A stretch of DNA of 64,000 nt from Alphaproteobacteria bacterium (GCA_947473805.1 CANJGB010000001.1:39413-103412); one strand, 5' to 3'; shown: positions 43,427 to 52,968, numbered from the stretch's first letter. The notes: generated from the letters alone by a model not told the origin. A program made the numbers and translations.

Positions 43427-45508
43427 TCACCCGGTTTGCAGCACCACGTTGCCGAGATCGTCGAGCGACGCCCGCCAGCCCGGCGGAACCACGACCGTGG
43501 TGTCGAACTCCTCGATGATCATCGGTCCCTCGACCGACCTGGACAGCAGGTGCGCGCGGCGCAGAATGCGGGTGCGCAACAGTCCGCGCTCCACGCCGAA
43601 ATAGGCATCGCGCACGCCCTCGACCAATTGCTCTTCCTTGGCGCTGCGCAGGAACGCCTCGCCCATCTGCTCAAAACTGGCGCTGCGGGCCGGCGCTGTC
43701 GCCTTCAGGCGCAGGTTCACCAGCGTGATTGGCTCGTCCGGGCAGCGATAGCTGTACAGCTTCTCGTGTTCCTCGTGGAACTTCGCCGCCAGAACCTCGG
43801 CCAGCTTTTCCGGCGCGACATCGGGCAGATCGATCTTGGTTTCCGTTGTCTGCCGTTCGTAGCGCAGGTCGGCGAACCATTGCAGGCTCAGCTTGGCGAT
43901 GTCGACGCCCTCGCTGGCGACTTCGTCGTGTGCCCGGCGCAGCAGGTCCTCGCGGCGTTGCGCGATCTCGTCCAGGTTCATGGCGTCCAGGCGGCTGGGC
44001 ACGCTCTGCACATAATCGTATCGCAGGTCAGCCAGCAGCAGGCCCAGCGCGCTGAACAGGCCCGGATATTGCGGCACGTAGACGCGCGATATGCCCAGGT
44101 TCTCGGCCAAGGCTGCCGCATGGATCGGCCCCGCGCCACCAAAGGCGATCAGCGTATATTCGCGTGGGTTGCGGCCGCGCTCGGTCGTCACCGCACGCAC
44201 CGTGCGCATCATCGCCGCATTGGCGACCTGGTGGATGCCGTAGGCGGCATCCAGCGCCGACAGACCCAGTGGCGGGCACAGCACTTTTTCCAACGCGGCG
44301 ATGGCCGCCGGCCGGTCGATCGGCACGGTCCCGCCGGCAATGGCGGTGGGGTTGAGATAACCCAGCACGACATTCGCATCCGTCACGGTCGGGTCGGTGC
44401 CGCCGCCGCCGTAGCAGACGGGGCCGGGCACCGCGCCGGCGCTGGTCGGGCCGACGCGCAGGGTGCCATTGGCGTCAACATGGGCGATGCTGCCGCCGCC
44501 AGCGCCGGCCTCGACGATATCCAGCGATGGCGCCGCCAGCGTATAGCCCTTGCCGCGGAACCAGCGTGCGCCGCTGTTCGCCTCGCCGCCGACCTCGACC
44601 TCGGCCTTCTCGATGGGCGCGCTGTCCTCGATCAGGCAGGCCTTGACCGTCGTGCCGCCCATGTCGAACGACACGGCGCGGTCGATTTTTGCCGCGCGGG
44701 TCAGCGCGGTTGCCGCCAGCACGCCGGCTGCCGGGCCCGACTCCACGGTGAAGATCGGACGTACCCGCGCGTGGCTTGACGCGACCACGCCACCGTTCGA
44801 CTGCATGATCCGCATCGTCGGGCAGAACTTGTGCAGCTCGCTTTCCAGCGAATCCAGGTAGCGCGCCACAACCGGCATCAGATAGGCGTTTACCGCCGTC
44901 GTGCTGGTTCGCTCATACTCGCGGAACGCCGGCATGATCTCGTGAGAAACCGAAATCGGCAGGCCAGGAAGCAGTTCGCGCGCGATCTCCGCCGCCTCGC
45001 GCTCGTGCACCGGATTCACATAGGAATTGACGAAGCAGATCGCGAGCGAAGCGATGCCGCGCTGCTTGAGCAGCAGCAGCGCCGCCCGCGTCGCGTCCTT
45101 GTCCAGTGGTGTGATGACGGTACCATCGGTCGCGATCCGCTCGGCGACCTCCTGGCGGCGGCGGCGCGGAATCAGTGGCGCGCTGCGCTCCCAGTAATAG
45201 TCGCGCGCGCCGGCCAGCGACAGGCGGCGCATTTCCAGCGCGTCGCGGAAGCCCTGCGTGGTCAGCAAACCGGCCTTGGCGCCCTTGCCCTCGAGCAGCG
45301 CATTGGTACCGACCGTGGTGCCGTGCACCAGTGCCGATAATTGTGTGGCGCCGGATTTGTCCAGCGCGTCGGCAATGCAGCGGCCGACATTCTCGCCAAT
45401 GCCGGTGGGGATCGACAGGATCTTGTAGGTCAGGAAGCGCCCGTCGGGGGCCGCCACGATGATGTCGGTAAACGTACCGCCGATGTCGAAACCTGCGCGT
45501 GGTTCCAT
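43427..45508 (-). CDS. hydantoinase/oxoprolinase family protein, subunit A type
   Basis: A 693-residue ATP-dependent cyclic-amidase subunit with an actin-like ATPase fold. FDIGGTFTDIIVAAPDG at the N-terminus is the first phosphate motif and AVSFDMGGTTVKACLIEDS (about residue 275) the second. EAGAGGGSIAHVDANGTLRVGP and EYTLIAFGGAGPIHAAALAENLG follow. Relatives are N-methylhydantoinase, acetone carboxylase and 5-oxoprolinase subunits. It follows the subunit B gene by 39 nt. Confidence 0.94.
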   Translation of the reverse strand: MEPRAGFDIGGTFTDIIVAAPDGRFLTYKILSIPTGIGENVGRCIADALDKSGATQLSALVHGTTVGTNALLEGKGAKAGLLTTQGFRDALEMRRLSLAGARDYYWERSAPLIPRRRRQEVAERIATDGTVITPLDKDATRAALLLLKQRGIASLAICFVNSYVNPVHEREAAEIARELLPGLPISVSHEIMPAFREYERTSTTAVNAYLMPVVARYLDSLESELHKFCPTMRIMQSNGGVVASSHARVRPIFTVESGPAAGVLAATALTRAAKIDRAVSFDMGGTTVKACLIEDSAPIEKAEVEVGGEANSGARWFRGKGYTLAAPSLDIVEAGAGGGSIAHVDANGTLRVGPTSAGAVPGPVCYGGGGTDPTVTDANVVLGYLNPTAIAGGTVPIDRPAAIAALEKVLCPPLGLSALDAAYGIHQVANAAMMRTVRAVTTERGRNPREYTLIAFGGAGPIHAAALAENLGISRVYVPQYPGLFSALGLLLADLRYDYVQSVPSRLDAMNLDEIAQRREDLLRRAHDEVASEGVDIAKLSLQWFADLRYERQTTETKIDLPDVAPEKLAEVLAAKFHEEHEKLYSYRCPDEPITLVNLRLKATAPARSASFEQMGEAFLRSAKEEQLVEGVRDAYFGVERGLLRTRILRRAHLLSRSVEGPMIIEEFDTTVVVPPGWRASLDDLGNVVLQTG

Positions 45509-45547
45509 ATTGACGCTTCACTCCCGCTTTATTGTGATCGGCTGCCG

Positions 45548-47287
45548 TCAGGCGGCGGCGCTTTTGGCCTTCGCCGCGTCGTCACGCAGCATCCTGGTCC
45601 GGGCCAGGTTGATGGTCTCCGACTCGATATGCACCGAGACACCATATTCGCGCTCGGCATATTCAGGGGTGATCTTCTCGTCCAGCACGTCGGCCAGCAC
45701 CTTCTCCGGGTCGCGCTCGAACGGGTTGCCGAAGCCGCCAGCGCCGTGCGGTACGTGGAACAAGACGTCGCCAGCCTTTACCTTGATCTCGTTGACCGCG
45801 ATGCGGTCCATGTCCAGGCGCTTGCCATCGCGGATCAGGTAGAAGTCCGCCGGCGTGCCGTTGCGGCCGCCGGTGCTGCCCTGCGGCACGGTCCCGACCT
45901 TGATGGTGCGGAAGATCAGATCGCCGTCCGCCAGGAACCGGTACGACCGGTAGACCGACAGGCCGCCGCGATACTTGCCGGGCCCGCCGGTATCGGGCAC
46001 GAAGCCGCAACCCTCCAGGCGGATCGGCACTTCGCGCTCGAACGCCTCGGTCGGGCTGCTCAGGTACTGGTTGAGCACCAGCGGCATCACGCCTTCCATA
46101 CCGTCCTTCATCGGCCGGCCGCCCCAGCAGCTGCCGTAGATGTCGGTGATCATGGCCACCCGTCCGTCCGGCATGATGGTCGAGAAGGTGATTGATGAGC
46201 TGCCGCCCTCGTTGCCGGCCGCCATGCGCTCGGGCATGGCCATGCTCAGTACGCGATAGAACAGCTCGACCGTCGGCCAAATCATCGTGCCGCGTCCGCC
46301 GACCGAGGCGGGGAAATTCGGGTTGAACACGCTGCCCTTCGGCGTGATCACCTTCACCGGCGCGTACAGGCCGGAATTGATCGGCACGTCGGCCTCGCCC
46401 AGGAAGTAGAAAAAATAGCCGGAGATGATGTGCTCCAGCATATCGGGCGGCACGTTATAGGCTTTGGGCACTTGTGCCCCGGTGCCGGTGAAGTCGAGGA
46501 TCGCCTCGCCGTCTTTGGCGGTCAGCGTCAGCACCAGCTTCACGGCGACGCCGGCGCCGTCGTTCCAGTCGTTCTCGGCGCGGTACGTGCCGTCCGGGAT
46601 CATGCGCAGCACGCCGCGCATCGCTTCGGCGGCATGGGCATAGAGGTTCTGGTAGCAATTCTCGATCGCCGCCCGGCCGTGCTTTTCCAGCAGCCGGTTG
46701 AAGCCGCGCTCGCCGCGCCGACACGCCGCAACCGCGGCGTCGAGATCGCCCAGTACGTCGTCCGGTGTGCGCACGTTGGCGGCGATGATCTGGCGCACCG
46801 CCTCGATCGGCTTGTCGTTCTCGTAGAACTTCACCGCCGGCAGGCGCAGGCCCTCGTGATAGATGTCGGTGCTGCCAGAACCCATGCCGCCGGGATAACG
46901 GCCGCCGATATCGGTGTGGTGCTCGACCACAGCGGCGAACCCGCACAATTCACCCTTCCAGAACAGCGGCCGGATCAGCACGATGTCGGGCAGGTGCGAT
47001 GCGCCGCCATAGGGGTCGTTGGTCAGGTACACGTCGCCGGGCTTGAACTGGCCCTCGAACTTCTTCAGCAGGTACGGCATGACGGCGGTGAAATAGCCCA
47101 GGCCGTAAATCATCGCCTGGCCGATCACCTCGCCCCTGGGCGTCAGCAGCGCGGCCGACAATTCGCTCGATTCCTTCGCGATAATCGAGCGTGCGGTCTG
47201 CCGCATTGCCATGTTCATCTCTTCGGACAGCGCGATGAACTCGTGTCGCATCAGTTCGATCATAACCGGGTCGAAATTGCTGGACAT
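45548..47287 (-). CDS. hydantoinase B/oxoprolinase family protein
   Basis: A 579-residue catalytic partner of the HyuA-type protein. It starts FDPVMIELMRHEFIALSEEMNMAMRQTARS. It has the DVYLTNDPYGGASHLPDIVLIRPLFW region (about residue 85) with VVEHHTDIGGRYPGGM, probable metal ligands, and later GGRGTMIWPT and GCGFVPDTGGPGKYRGGL. I chose the ATG at 47287. A much longer in-frame upstream extension lies in non-coding DNA that also carries the divergent sigma-factor start. It is first in the leftward HyuB-HyuA-Bug unit. Confidence 0.94.
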   Translation of the reverse strand: MSSNFDPVMIELMRHEFIALSEEMNMAMRQTARSIIAKESSELSAALLTPRGEVIGQAMIYGLGYFTAVMPYLLKKFEGQFKPGDVYLTNDPYGGASHLPDIVLIRPLFWKGELCGFAAVVEHHTDIGGRYPGGMGSGSTDIYHEGLRLPAVKFYENDKPIEAVRQIIAANVRTPDDVLGDLDAAVAACRRGERGFNRLLEKHGRAAIENCYQNLYAHAAEAMRGVLRMIPDGTYRAENDWNDGAGVAVKLVLTLTAKDGEAILDFTGTGAQVPKAYNVPPDMLEHIISGYFFYFLGEADVPINSGLYAPVKVITPKGSVFNPNFPASVGGRGTMIWPTVELFYRVLSMAMPERMAAGNEGGSSSITFSTIMPDGRVAMITDIYGSCWGGRPMKDGMEGVMPLVLNQYLSSPTEAFEREVPIRLEGCGFVPDTGGPGKYRGGLSVYRSYRFLADGDLIFRTIKVGTVPQGSTGGRNGTPADFYLIRDGKRLDMDRIAVNEIKVKAGDVLFHVPHGAGGFGNPFERDPEKVLADVLDEKITPEYAEREYGVSVHIESETINLARTRMLRDDAAKAKSAAA

Positions 47288-47434
47288 GGTCTGCCTGCGT
47301 TGCGGGTAATGCCGGGCGGCGGAGCGCCGCAGAATTGTTAGACCAAGGGGCGCGGGGCCGCCAGTCGTGTTTTTGCCGACGGTTTTCCACGAAATTTGGC
47401 CAAGGTCACAGGAATGTCCTTGATCCGGTGCATG

Positions 47435-47464
47435 TGTCACGGCCCCGTCCGGATTGTCACGGCC
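47435..47464 (+). promoter_or_regulatory. direct repeat upstream of the ECF sigma gene
   Basis: TGTCACGGCC occurs at 47435-47444 and again at 47455-47464, exactly 20 bp apart, on the same helix face. It ends 58 bp before the sigma-factor start and lies in the gap shared with the divergent HyuB gene. It could be an activator-binding site. Confidence 0.4.
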
Positions 47465-47522
47465 TTGTAGGTTCAGCGATCCGCTTGCCGCTGCCATCCT
47501 CCTCGACATCAAGGAGGACCAC

Positions 47523-48077
47523 ATGGCCACTTCATTCGAGACCCAGCTCACCGAACTGATCCCTTCTCTCCGTGCCTTTGCGTTCGTCCGTACCCGCCAT
47601 CGCCAGGAAGGCGAGGATCTGGTGCAGGACACCATGGTACGCGCCCTCGGCAGCCGCCATCAGTTCCAGCCCGGCACGAACCTGAAGGCCTGGCTGTTCA
47701 CGATCATGCGCAACCTGCACATCGACTCCGTCCGCCAGCGCAAGCGCGAGGCGGTGACGGACATGGATGATGATGATGTGCGCGACCTGCGCGTGGCCGG
47801 CGCCAGCCAGTTCGATCACCTTGTCCTAAAGGAACTGGGCGTCGTCATCGGCCGCCTGCAGGACGGCCAGCGCGAGGCGCTGATGCTTGTGGTCGCCAAC
47901 GGCCTGTCCTACGAGGAAGCCGCGGAAATCTGCAAATGCCCCGTTGGCACCATCCGCAGCCGCCTGGCCCGCGGCCGCCGCTATCTGGAAGACGCGATGA
48001 TGGGCCGTGAGCCCCCCGCCGCGAACGCTGCAAACCTCGACAAGGGTATCCGTCGCGACCGACGCCTGTCGGTCTGA
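47523..48077 (+). CDS. RNA polymerase ECF sigma factor
   Basis: A 184-residue sigma-70-family factor. Region 2 (RAFAFVRTRHRQEGEDLVQDTMVRALGSRHQFQPGTNLKAWLFTIMRNLHIDSVRQ) covers about residues 18-75. Region 4 (RLQDGQREALMLVVANGLSYEEAAEICKCPVGTIRSRLARGRRYLED) covers about 110-160. The sequence resembles the alphaproteobacterial EcfG group, but no NepR or PhyR gene is adjacent. The start at 47523 has AAGGAGG 5 nt upstream. A strong terminator follows at 48138. The target regulon is unknown. Confidence 0.93.
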   Translation: MATSFETQLTELIPSLRAFAFVRTRHRQEGEDLVQDTMVRALGSRHQFQPGTNLKAWLFTIMRNLHIDSVRQRKREAVTDMDDDDVRDLRVAGASQFDHLVLKELGVVIGRLQDGQREALMLVVANGLSYEEAAEICKCPVGTIRSRLARGRRYLEDAMMGREPPAANAANLDKGIRRDRRLSV

Positions 48078-48137
48078 CGTCCTAACCCTACGCGCCGGCA
48101 CCCCCGTAGTTCGCTTTGGGTGGGCCCTGACGGTGCT

Positions 48138-48176
48138 GCCCCGGCTGTAGTTCGCTTCAGCCGGGGCAATTTTTTT
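48138..48176 (+). terminator. Rho-independent terminator after the sigma factor
   Basis: A perfect 10-bp stem GCCCCGGCTG (48138-48147) with CAGCCGGGGC (48158-48167), a 10-nt loop, then AATTTTTTT. It is the strongest terminator in the window. Confidence 0.92.
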
Positions 48177-48228
48177 GGCGGACGCTTTCCCCGCTTCGCT
48201 ATTCTGGCGCCGGCGAGGGAGGAAGCAA

Positions 48229-48750
48229 ATGAAAGCCACTGGAACCGAGGCGCGGTTGATGCGCCTGCTCGACCGCATCGATATCGAGGATGTGCTTCAT
48301 CGCTACTACCGGGGCCTGGACCGGTTCGACGAAGACCTCATGCTCTCCGCCTTCCATCCCGACGCCATCGAACTGCACGGCGGCACAGCCCAGGGCAATG
48401 CGTGGGAAGTCTCGCGCAACCTGCTGAAGATTGCGCGACCGTTCTCCACTTCGCATATCCACTTCCTGACCAATCTCCAGGTCGATTTTGCCGATGCCGA
48501 CACCGCCTTCACCGAGGCCTATGTACTGGCGGTCAGCCGGAAGGAGGACGGGCAGGGGCGCCGCGACTATGTGTTCATGGGGCGGCTGGTCGATCGGCTG
48601 GAGCGCCGAAACGGCGAATGGCGCATCGCGCACCGCCTGCTGGTCAAGGATATCGACCGGATCGATTCAGTTGTGGTGGAGCCGGACAAGCCGGGCGCCG
48701 TGCGGGGCAGGCGCGATCGCGGCGATCCGTCGTACCAGCGGGAGCGCTAG
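48229..48750 (+). CDS. NTF2/SnoaL-like protein
   Basis: A 173-residue protein with the pattern LMRLLDRIDIEDVLHRYYRGLDRFDEDLMLSAFHPDAIELHGG, typical of SnoaL_4-type NTF2 folds, and RRDYVFMGRLVDRLERRNGEWRIAHRLLVKD near the C-terminus. The start at 48229 has GGGAGGAAGC upstream. An earlier in-frame ATG at 48175 lies in the terminator tail. Related proteins are dehydratases, isomerases or small-molecule binders in polyketide or steroid metabolism. Confidence 0.82.
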   Translation: MKATGTEARLMRLLDRIDIEDVLHRYYRGLDRFDEDLMLSAFHPDAIELHGGTAQGNAWEVSRNLLKIARPFSTSHIHFLTNLQVDFADADTAFTEAYVLAVSRKEDGQGRRDYVFMGRLVDRLERRNGEWRIAHRLLVKDIDRIDSVVVEPDKPGAVRGRRDRGDPSYQRER

Positions 48751-48828
48751 CGCCGGCGCACAATCCGGCCGAAAGAAGTGTCCCCGCCAGCGCAGGCCCA
48801 GGGGCCGCGCCAGCAGGGACCGTAAGAC

Positions 48829-49173
48829 TTAGATCGATTCCTTGAGTTCCTTGGCCGGGCGGAACCGTACCTTCTTGCTGGCCTTGATCTTGATGGCTTC
48901 GCCCGTGGCCGGGTTGCGGCCCATGCGGGCGGCGCGGTTCGCGACGGCGAAAATGCCGAAGCCCGGAACGCGGATCTTGGTGCCGCGCTTCAGTTCAACT
49001 GCAATGGTGTCGAACACGTGCGAGGCAATCTCGGCCGACACGGCCTTGCCCAGTTCGAACTTGTCGGCCAGGCCGGCCGCCAGCTGCTTCAGGCTCATCG
49101 CGCCGCCGGCCTTCGCCGCGGTCTTCTTGGCTGCCGGCTTCTTCTTGGTCGCTGTCTTCGATTTGGTCGCCAT
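48829..49173 (-). CDS. HU family DNA-binding protein with basic N-terminal extension
   Basis: A 114-residue nucleoid protein. A Lys/Ala-rich extension (residues 1-25, TKSKTATKKKPAAKKTAAKA) precedes the HU core. The beta-arm motif is GFGIFAVANRAARMGRNPATGEAIKIKASKKVRFRPAKELK. The extension resembles the tails of Lys-rich histone-like proteins and may add DNA condensation. AAGGAAG lies 10 nt upstream of the start. Confidence 0.93.
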   Translation of the reverse strand: MATKSKTATKKKPAAKKTAAKAGGAMSLKQLAAGLADKFELGKAVSAEIASHVFDTIAVELKRGTKIRVPGFGIFAVANRAARMGRNPATGEAIKIKASKKVRFRPAKELKESI

Positions 49174-49511
49174 AGTTTCGCTTTCTTCCTTGCGAGTTAG
49201 TCTGCCGACGCTGCAGCCGGCGTTCGAGAAACTAGTACAGCCGAACGGCCGCTGCCAGCACGAACATCAATAAAATGGGCGTTTCCGGCACGGCGGGTTG
49301 AAGCGCACAGCATGCGAATTGAATCGAATTCCAGCGGATCGAAACCAATATCGCGCTGTTGCGTCGTCGCCTAAGAGTCGCGCGGCGGTGAACGAATCGC
49401 CGGATTGTCTCGACTTTCCGCTACTGGCGGCGCGGTGCATCGGGTGCGAACGCGATTGAGCGCGGCCGCCGCGCGCGCTAGAACTCCCTTCAAATAACGG
49501 AGGGAATGACC
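49174..49511. other. 338-bp intergenic stretch
   Basis: Shared upstream region of the leftward HU gene and the rightward SDR gene. I see no supported gene. GGAGG at 49499-49503 is the ribosome-binding site of the SDR. Promoters for both genes must lie here but no clean consensus stands out. Confidence 0.5.
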
Positions 49512-50288
49512 ATGGTCGCACGGACAAAAAAGCCGGCTGCCGCCGCCGGACGGCTCGCAGGACGGCGCATTATCATCACCGGCGGTGCCGTCGGCATCGG
49601 TCGCGCCACTGCAGACCTGTTCGTTGCCGAGGGCGCAAAGGTCGCCTTGCTGGATCGTGACGCAACCGCCGTGACGCGCGCCGCAAAGGCGCTCGGCGTC
49701 ACGGGCCACGTGGCCGATGTCGCTGACGAGGTTGCGGTGCGGCGCGCGGTTGATGCGGCGGCAAAGGCCATGGGCGGCATCGACGGCGTCGTTAACGCCG
49801 CTGGCGTCACGACGATGCAGCCGTTCGCTGACACTGACATCACCACCTGGCGCCGCATGCTGGATGTGAACGCGACCGGCACATTCCTGGTCTGCCATGC
49901 AGCCCTGCCCTGGCTTCAGAAGGCCAAGGCCGCCACCATCGTCAACATCGCGTCAGGCCAGGCGCTGCGTCCGGGCGCCGGCGGCGTCGCCTATGGCGCA
50001 TCCAAGGCGGCGGTTCTGATGTTCACCAAGGGCATCGCGCTGGAACTGGCGCCGTCGATCCGCGCCAACGTGGTCTGCCCGGGCGCGACAGACACGCCGA
50101 TGAGCCGCTCCGCCATGCTGGGCCTGCCCAAGGCCAAGCTCAAGGCGTTCATTGATGCGAACTACGCGATGAAGCGCTTCGCCGCGGCGGGTGAGATCGC
50201 CGCCGGCATCCTGTTCCTGACCAGCGCTGAATCGTCGTTCGTCACAGGCGTCGCTTTGCCGGTCGATGGCGGCCGCTCGTTTCACTAG
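49512..50288 (+). CDS. SDR family NAD(P)-dependent oxidoreductase
   Basis: A 258-residue classical short-chain dehydrogenase. The nucleotide site is RIIITGGAVGIGRA (about residue 21), with DRD after the second strand suggesting NAD preference. VNAAGV is the NNAG-type motif and YGASK the catalytic Tyr-x-x-x-Lys pair (about residue 160). I chose the second ATG at 49512, 8 nt after GGAGG, over the one at 49506 (2 nt). It forms a pair with the following small gene. It is similar to the SDR at 60467. Confidence 0.92.
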   Translation: MVARTKKPAAAAGRLAGRRIIITGGAVGIGRATADLFVAEGAKVALLDRDATAVTRAAKALGVTGHVADVADEVAVRRAVDAAAKAMGGIDGVVNAAGVTTMQPFADTDITTWRRMLDVNATGTFLVCHAALPWLQKAKAATIVNIASGQALRPGAGGVAYGASKAAVLMFTKGIALELAPSIRANVVCPGATDTPMSRSAMLGLPKAKLKAFIDANYAMKRFAAAGEIAAGILFLTSAESSFVTGVALPVDGGRSFH

Positions 50289-50298
50289 GGAGAGAGTC

Positions 50299-50613
50299 AT
50301 GCACATCGCCGTTTCCAAGGACCTGAAGGCGCGCCTGGAAGACGCCCACAACTTCAAGAGCTTCAAGGTCGTGACCGACACCGTGGACCTCTCCATTGCG
50401 CAGCTCGCGACCGCGCTCACGGGCGTTGGCACCGTCGCCGATGCAAAGACCGTGTGGATCGCTGAATCCTGGCTGCGCGGACAGCCGGGACTGGCCGACG
50501 ACAAGGCCTGGCAGGACAGCCTGTCCGGCATGATCCAGTTCGCCAAGAAACATGGCTGGATCGATGAGGCCAAAGGCACCGTGCGTGCGCATGTCGAGAC
50601 CGCTGCTGCCTGA
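50299..50613 (+). CDS. small protein of unknown function, paired with an SDR
   Basis: A 104-residue soluble, mostly helical protein (MHIAVSKDLKARLEDAHNFKSFKVVTD...). The ATG at 50299 has GGGAGAG upstream. It begins 10 nt after the SDR stop, so the pair is co-transcribed. It is not a family I recognise. The C-terminus HVETAAA is unremarkable. Confidence 0.7.
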   Translation: MHIAVSKDLKARLEDAHNFKSFKVVTDTVDLSIAQLATALTGVGTVADAKTVWIAESWLRGQPGLADDKAWQDSLSGMIQFAKKHGWIDEAKGTVRAHVETAAA

Positions 50614-50750
50614 AATTAGGGCTTTACGGCAAAAGACAGCGCACTCCGCCGGCCGCCAAATATCCCGGTGACGCTGGCGGCGAGTGCGGATACCATCCGC
50701 CGTAGCGATCCAAACAAGACGGTCTGATTCAACGGGAGGAACCAAGAATC

Positions 50751-51941
50751 ATGAAAACCACATCCATGCTGCTCGCCGGTATGGCCGCGGCGGTCGCTTT
50801 GGCCGTGTCGCCGGTCCAGGCGCAGAACAATCCCATCAAGGTCGGCGCGCTGTTGTCGTTCTCCGGCGGCGGCGTCACGTCGGGCGCCAGCGCCTTTGTC
50901 GGCCTGCGCATGAAGGTCAAGGAGATGAACGATGCCGGCGGCCTGCTCGGCCGTCAGCTGGTCATCGTCCAGGGTGACGACAAGACCGATCCGACCGCCG
51001 GTGTCAGCGAGGCGATCCGCCTCGTGACCCAGGAAAAAGTCGACTTCATGATCGGCCCGCAGTTCAGCCAGATCTGCATCGCCGCCACGCCGACGATCAA
51101 CCAGGCCGGCATTGCGTGGATTTCCACGTGCGGCGCGCTGCAGATGAATCCGACCTTCGCGCCGCGCCACTTCGCCAACCTCTATACGTCCGAGGCGCAG
51201 GCCATTTCGATGGTCAACTACGCGAACAAGATCGCCAAGGTGAAGTCGGTCGCGATCATGACCGACAACACAACCAACTCGAAAGACTTCGTCGACATCA
51301 TGACGAAGGAAATTGCCAAGACCGACATGAAGCTGACGGGTACGCAGGAGTACGAGCTCAACTCGACCGACATGACGCCGCAATGGCTGTCGTTGCGGCG
51401 CGGCAATCCGGACCTGATCCTGTTCTCGGCGATCACGGCTGACGGCGCCGGCCACGCGATGAAGAGTAAGATGGAAATCGGCTGGGACGTTCGTGTCGTC
51501 GGCAGTTCGGTGTTCGGCGTCTTGGCGCCGGCCATCATGCGGGTTGCGGGTCCCAATGCGCTCAAGACAGCGCTGGGCCTGGAGAGCAAGAGCTACACCT
51601 ATTGCACCAATGACCCTGTCGGCCAGTCGTCGTTCTCAAAGTTCCAGGCCGAACTGAAGAAGTTCGAGCCGGCGAATTTCGAGAAGCTGAACTATTCCAA
51701 CGTCATCTTCATGTACGACGGAATGGGCCTGCTCGCCGCCGCGACGAAGGCAGTCGGCTCCACGGACGGCACCAAGATCGCAGCCTGGCTGGAAGAGAAT
51801 GTGACGAAGGTGCCGGTGGTCAATGGCCCGCTGACGGCCACCAAGACCAGCCACTGGATGATTGGCGCTGATCTGCTGGTTCCGGTGCAGGATCTCGACC
51901 AGCGTCGGTCGGACGGCCTGCTGAAGCGCGCCGGCTGCTGA
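50751..51941 (+). CDS. LivK-type ABC solute-binding protein
   Basis: A 396-residue periplasmic protein with a signal peptide ending PVQAQN, then PIKVGALLSFSGGGVTSGAS. VKEMNDAGGLLGRQLVIVQGDDKTDPTAGVSEAIRLV is the characteristic region. The C-terminus is RSDGLLKRAGC*. Cysteines lie at SQICIAA, ISTCGAL, TYCTNDPVGQ and the terminal residue. GGGAGGAACC precedes the start. A terminator at 51950 ends the unit and no permease follows. Confidence 0.93.
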   Translation: MKTTSMLLAGMAAAVALAVSPVQAQNNPIKVGALLSFSGGGVTSGASAFVGLRMKVKEMNDAGGLLGRQLVIVQGDDKTDPTAGVSEAIRLVTQEKVDFMIGPQFSQICIAATPTINQAGIAWISTCGALQMNPTFAPRHFANLYTSEAQAISMVNYANKIAKVKSVAIMTDNTTNSKDFVDIMTKEIAKTDMKLTGTQEYELNSTDMTPQWLSLRRGNPDLILFSAITADGAGHAMKSKMEIGWDVRVVGSSVFGVLAPAIMRVAGPNALKTALGLESKSYTYCTNDPVGQSSFSKFQAELKKFEPANFEKLNYSNVIFMYDGMGLLAAATKAVGSTDGTKIAAWLEENVTKVPVVNGPLTATKTSHWMIGADLLVPVQDLDQRRSDGLLKRAGC

Positions 51942-51949
51942 TGAACGTC

Positions 51950-51995
51950 CCGGTGTGCGGTGTGCCTTCGGGCTGCGCCGCGCACCGGATTTTTT
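51950..51995 (+). terminator. Rho-independent terminator
   Basis: Arms CCGGTGTGCGG (51950-51960) and CCGCGCACCGG (51978-51988) pair over 11 bp with one G-U pair. ATTTTTT follows. It starts 8 nt after the solute-binding protein stop. Confidence 0.8.
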
Positions 51996-52019
51996 AGCCA
52001 TTTTCCTGCGGGATCGATC

Positions 52020-52958
52020 ATGACTCTCGACCCCAAGCTCAAGCCGGTCATCGAAGGCTTTGCGGCCCTGTTCAAGGAGCCGCCGCACACCCGCCCGCAT
52101 CTCGAATACCGCGAGACAGCCGCCCGCGTGGCCGCCCAGACCAAACCGGTCGTGCCCGCGGGCCTGGTTGTCGAAGACATGGTCGCCGAGGCCAATGGCC
52201 GCCGCGTGCCGGTGCGCTTCTATCGGCCCGCCGGCGCTTCCGGACAGCAGCCGACCCTGATGTACATGCACGGCGGGGGCTGGGTGATCGACAGCGTTGC
52301 CGCCCACGACCAGACCTGCATGTGGATTGCCGCCGAAACGCCGTGCACGGTGGTCAGCGTCGAGTACGGCCTTGCGCCCGAGAACCCGCACCCGGCACCG
52401 CTGCTGGATTGCGAGGCAGTGACGCAGTGGCTGCTGGGCAATGCTGCCAAGCTCGGCGTCGATCCGGCGAACCTCGCGGTCAGCGGCACCAGCGCTGGTG
52501 CGACCCTCGCGGCGGCCCTGTGCCTGAAATACCGCGACCAGGGCGGCGCCATGCCGTTCCGCCTGCAGGTCCTGCTGTATCCGCCGATGGACGTCGATTT
52601 CGAGCGGCCGTCCTACCGACAGAACAGCGAGGGTCCGATCCTCTACACCGACCTGATGAAATGGTTCTGGCAGCATTACCTGCAAAAGCCGTTCGACCAG
52701 GCAGATCACTTGGCCGTGCCGATCCGCGCCAAGAACCTGAAAGGCCTGCCGCCGGCCTATGTGGCCACCGCGGAATACGACCCGCTGCGTGACGAGGCGG
52801 CGCACTATGCCGCCCGCCTGGTCGAGGCGGGCATCAATGTCGAATACCGCATGGCGCAGGGGCAGATTCACGGCTTCGTCCGCATGCGCAATGTGACCCA
52901 GGCCGCGGCGGCCGAGTTCGACGCGCTGCGCGCCGCATTGCAGCGCGCCTTTGCCTGA
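52020..52958 (+). CDS. alpha/beta hydrolase of the HSL (hormone-sensitive lipase-like) family
   Basis: A 312-residue esterase. TLMYMHGGGWVIDS (about residues 78-91) is the HGGG oxyanion motif. VSGTSAGATLAAALCLKY carries the GxSxG nucleophile Ser (about 158). AEYDPLRDEAAHY carries the acid (about 252) and QGQIHGFVRM the His (about 282). I chose the ATG at 52020 because the family start is MTLDPKLKP. The next gene starts 10 nt after its stop, so they form a pair with an NTF2-like protein. Confidence 0.92.
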   Translation: MTLDPKLKPVIEGFAALFKEPPHTRPHLEYRETAARVAAQTKPVVPAGLVVEDMVAEANGRRVPVRFYRPAGASGQQPTLMYMHGGGWVIDSVAAHDQTCMWIAAETPCTVVSVEYGLAPENPHPAPLLDCEAVTQWLLGNAAKLGVDPANLAVSGTSAGATLAAALCLKYRDQGGAMPFRLQVLLYPPMDVDFERPSYRQNSEGPILYTDLMKWFWQHYLQKPFDQADHLAVPIRAKNLKGLPPAYVATAEYDPLRDEAAHYAARLVEAGINVEYRMAQGQIHGFVRMRNVTQAAAAEFDALRAALQRAFA

Positions 52959-52968
52959 AGGGACCGCC

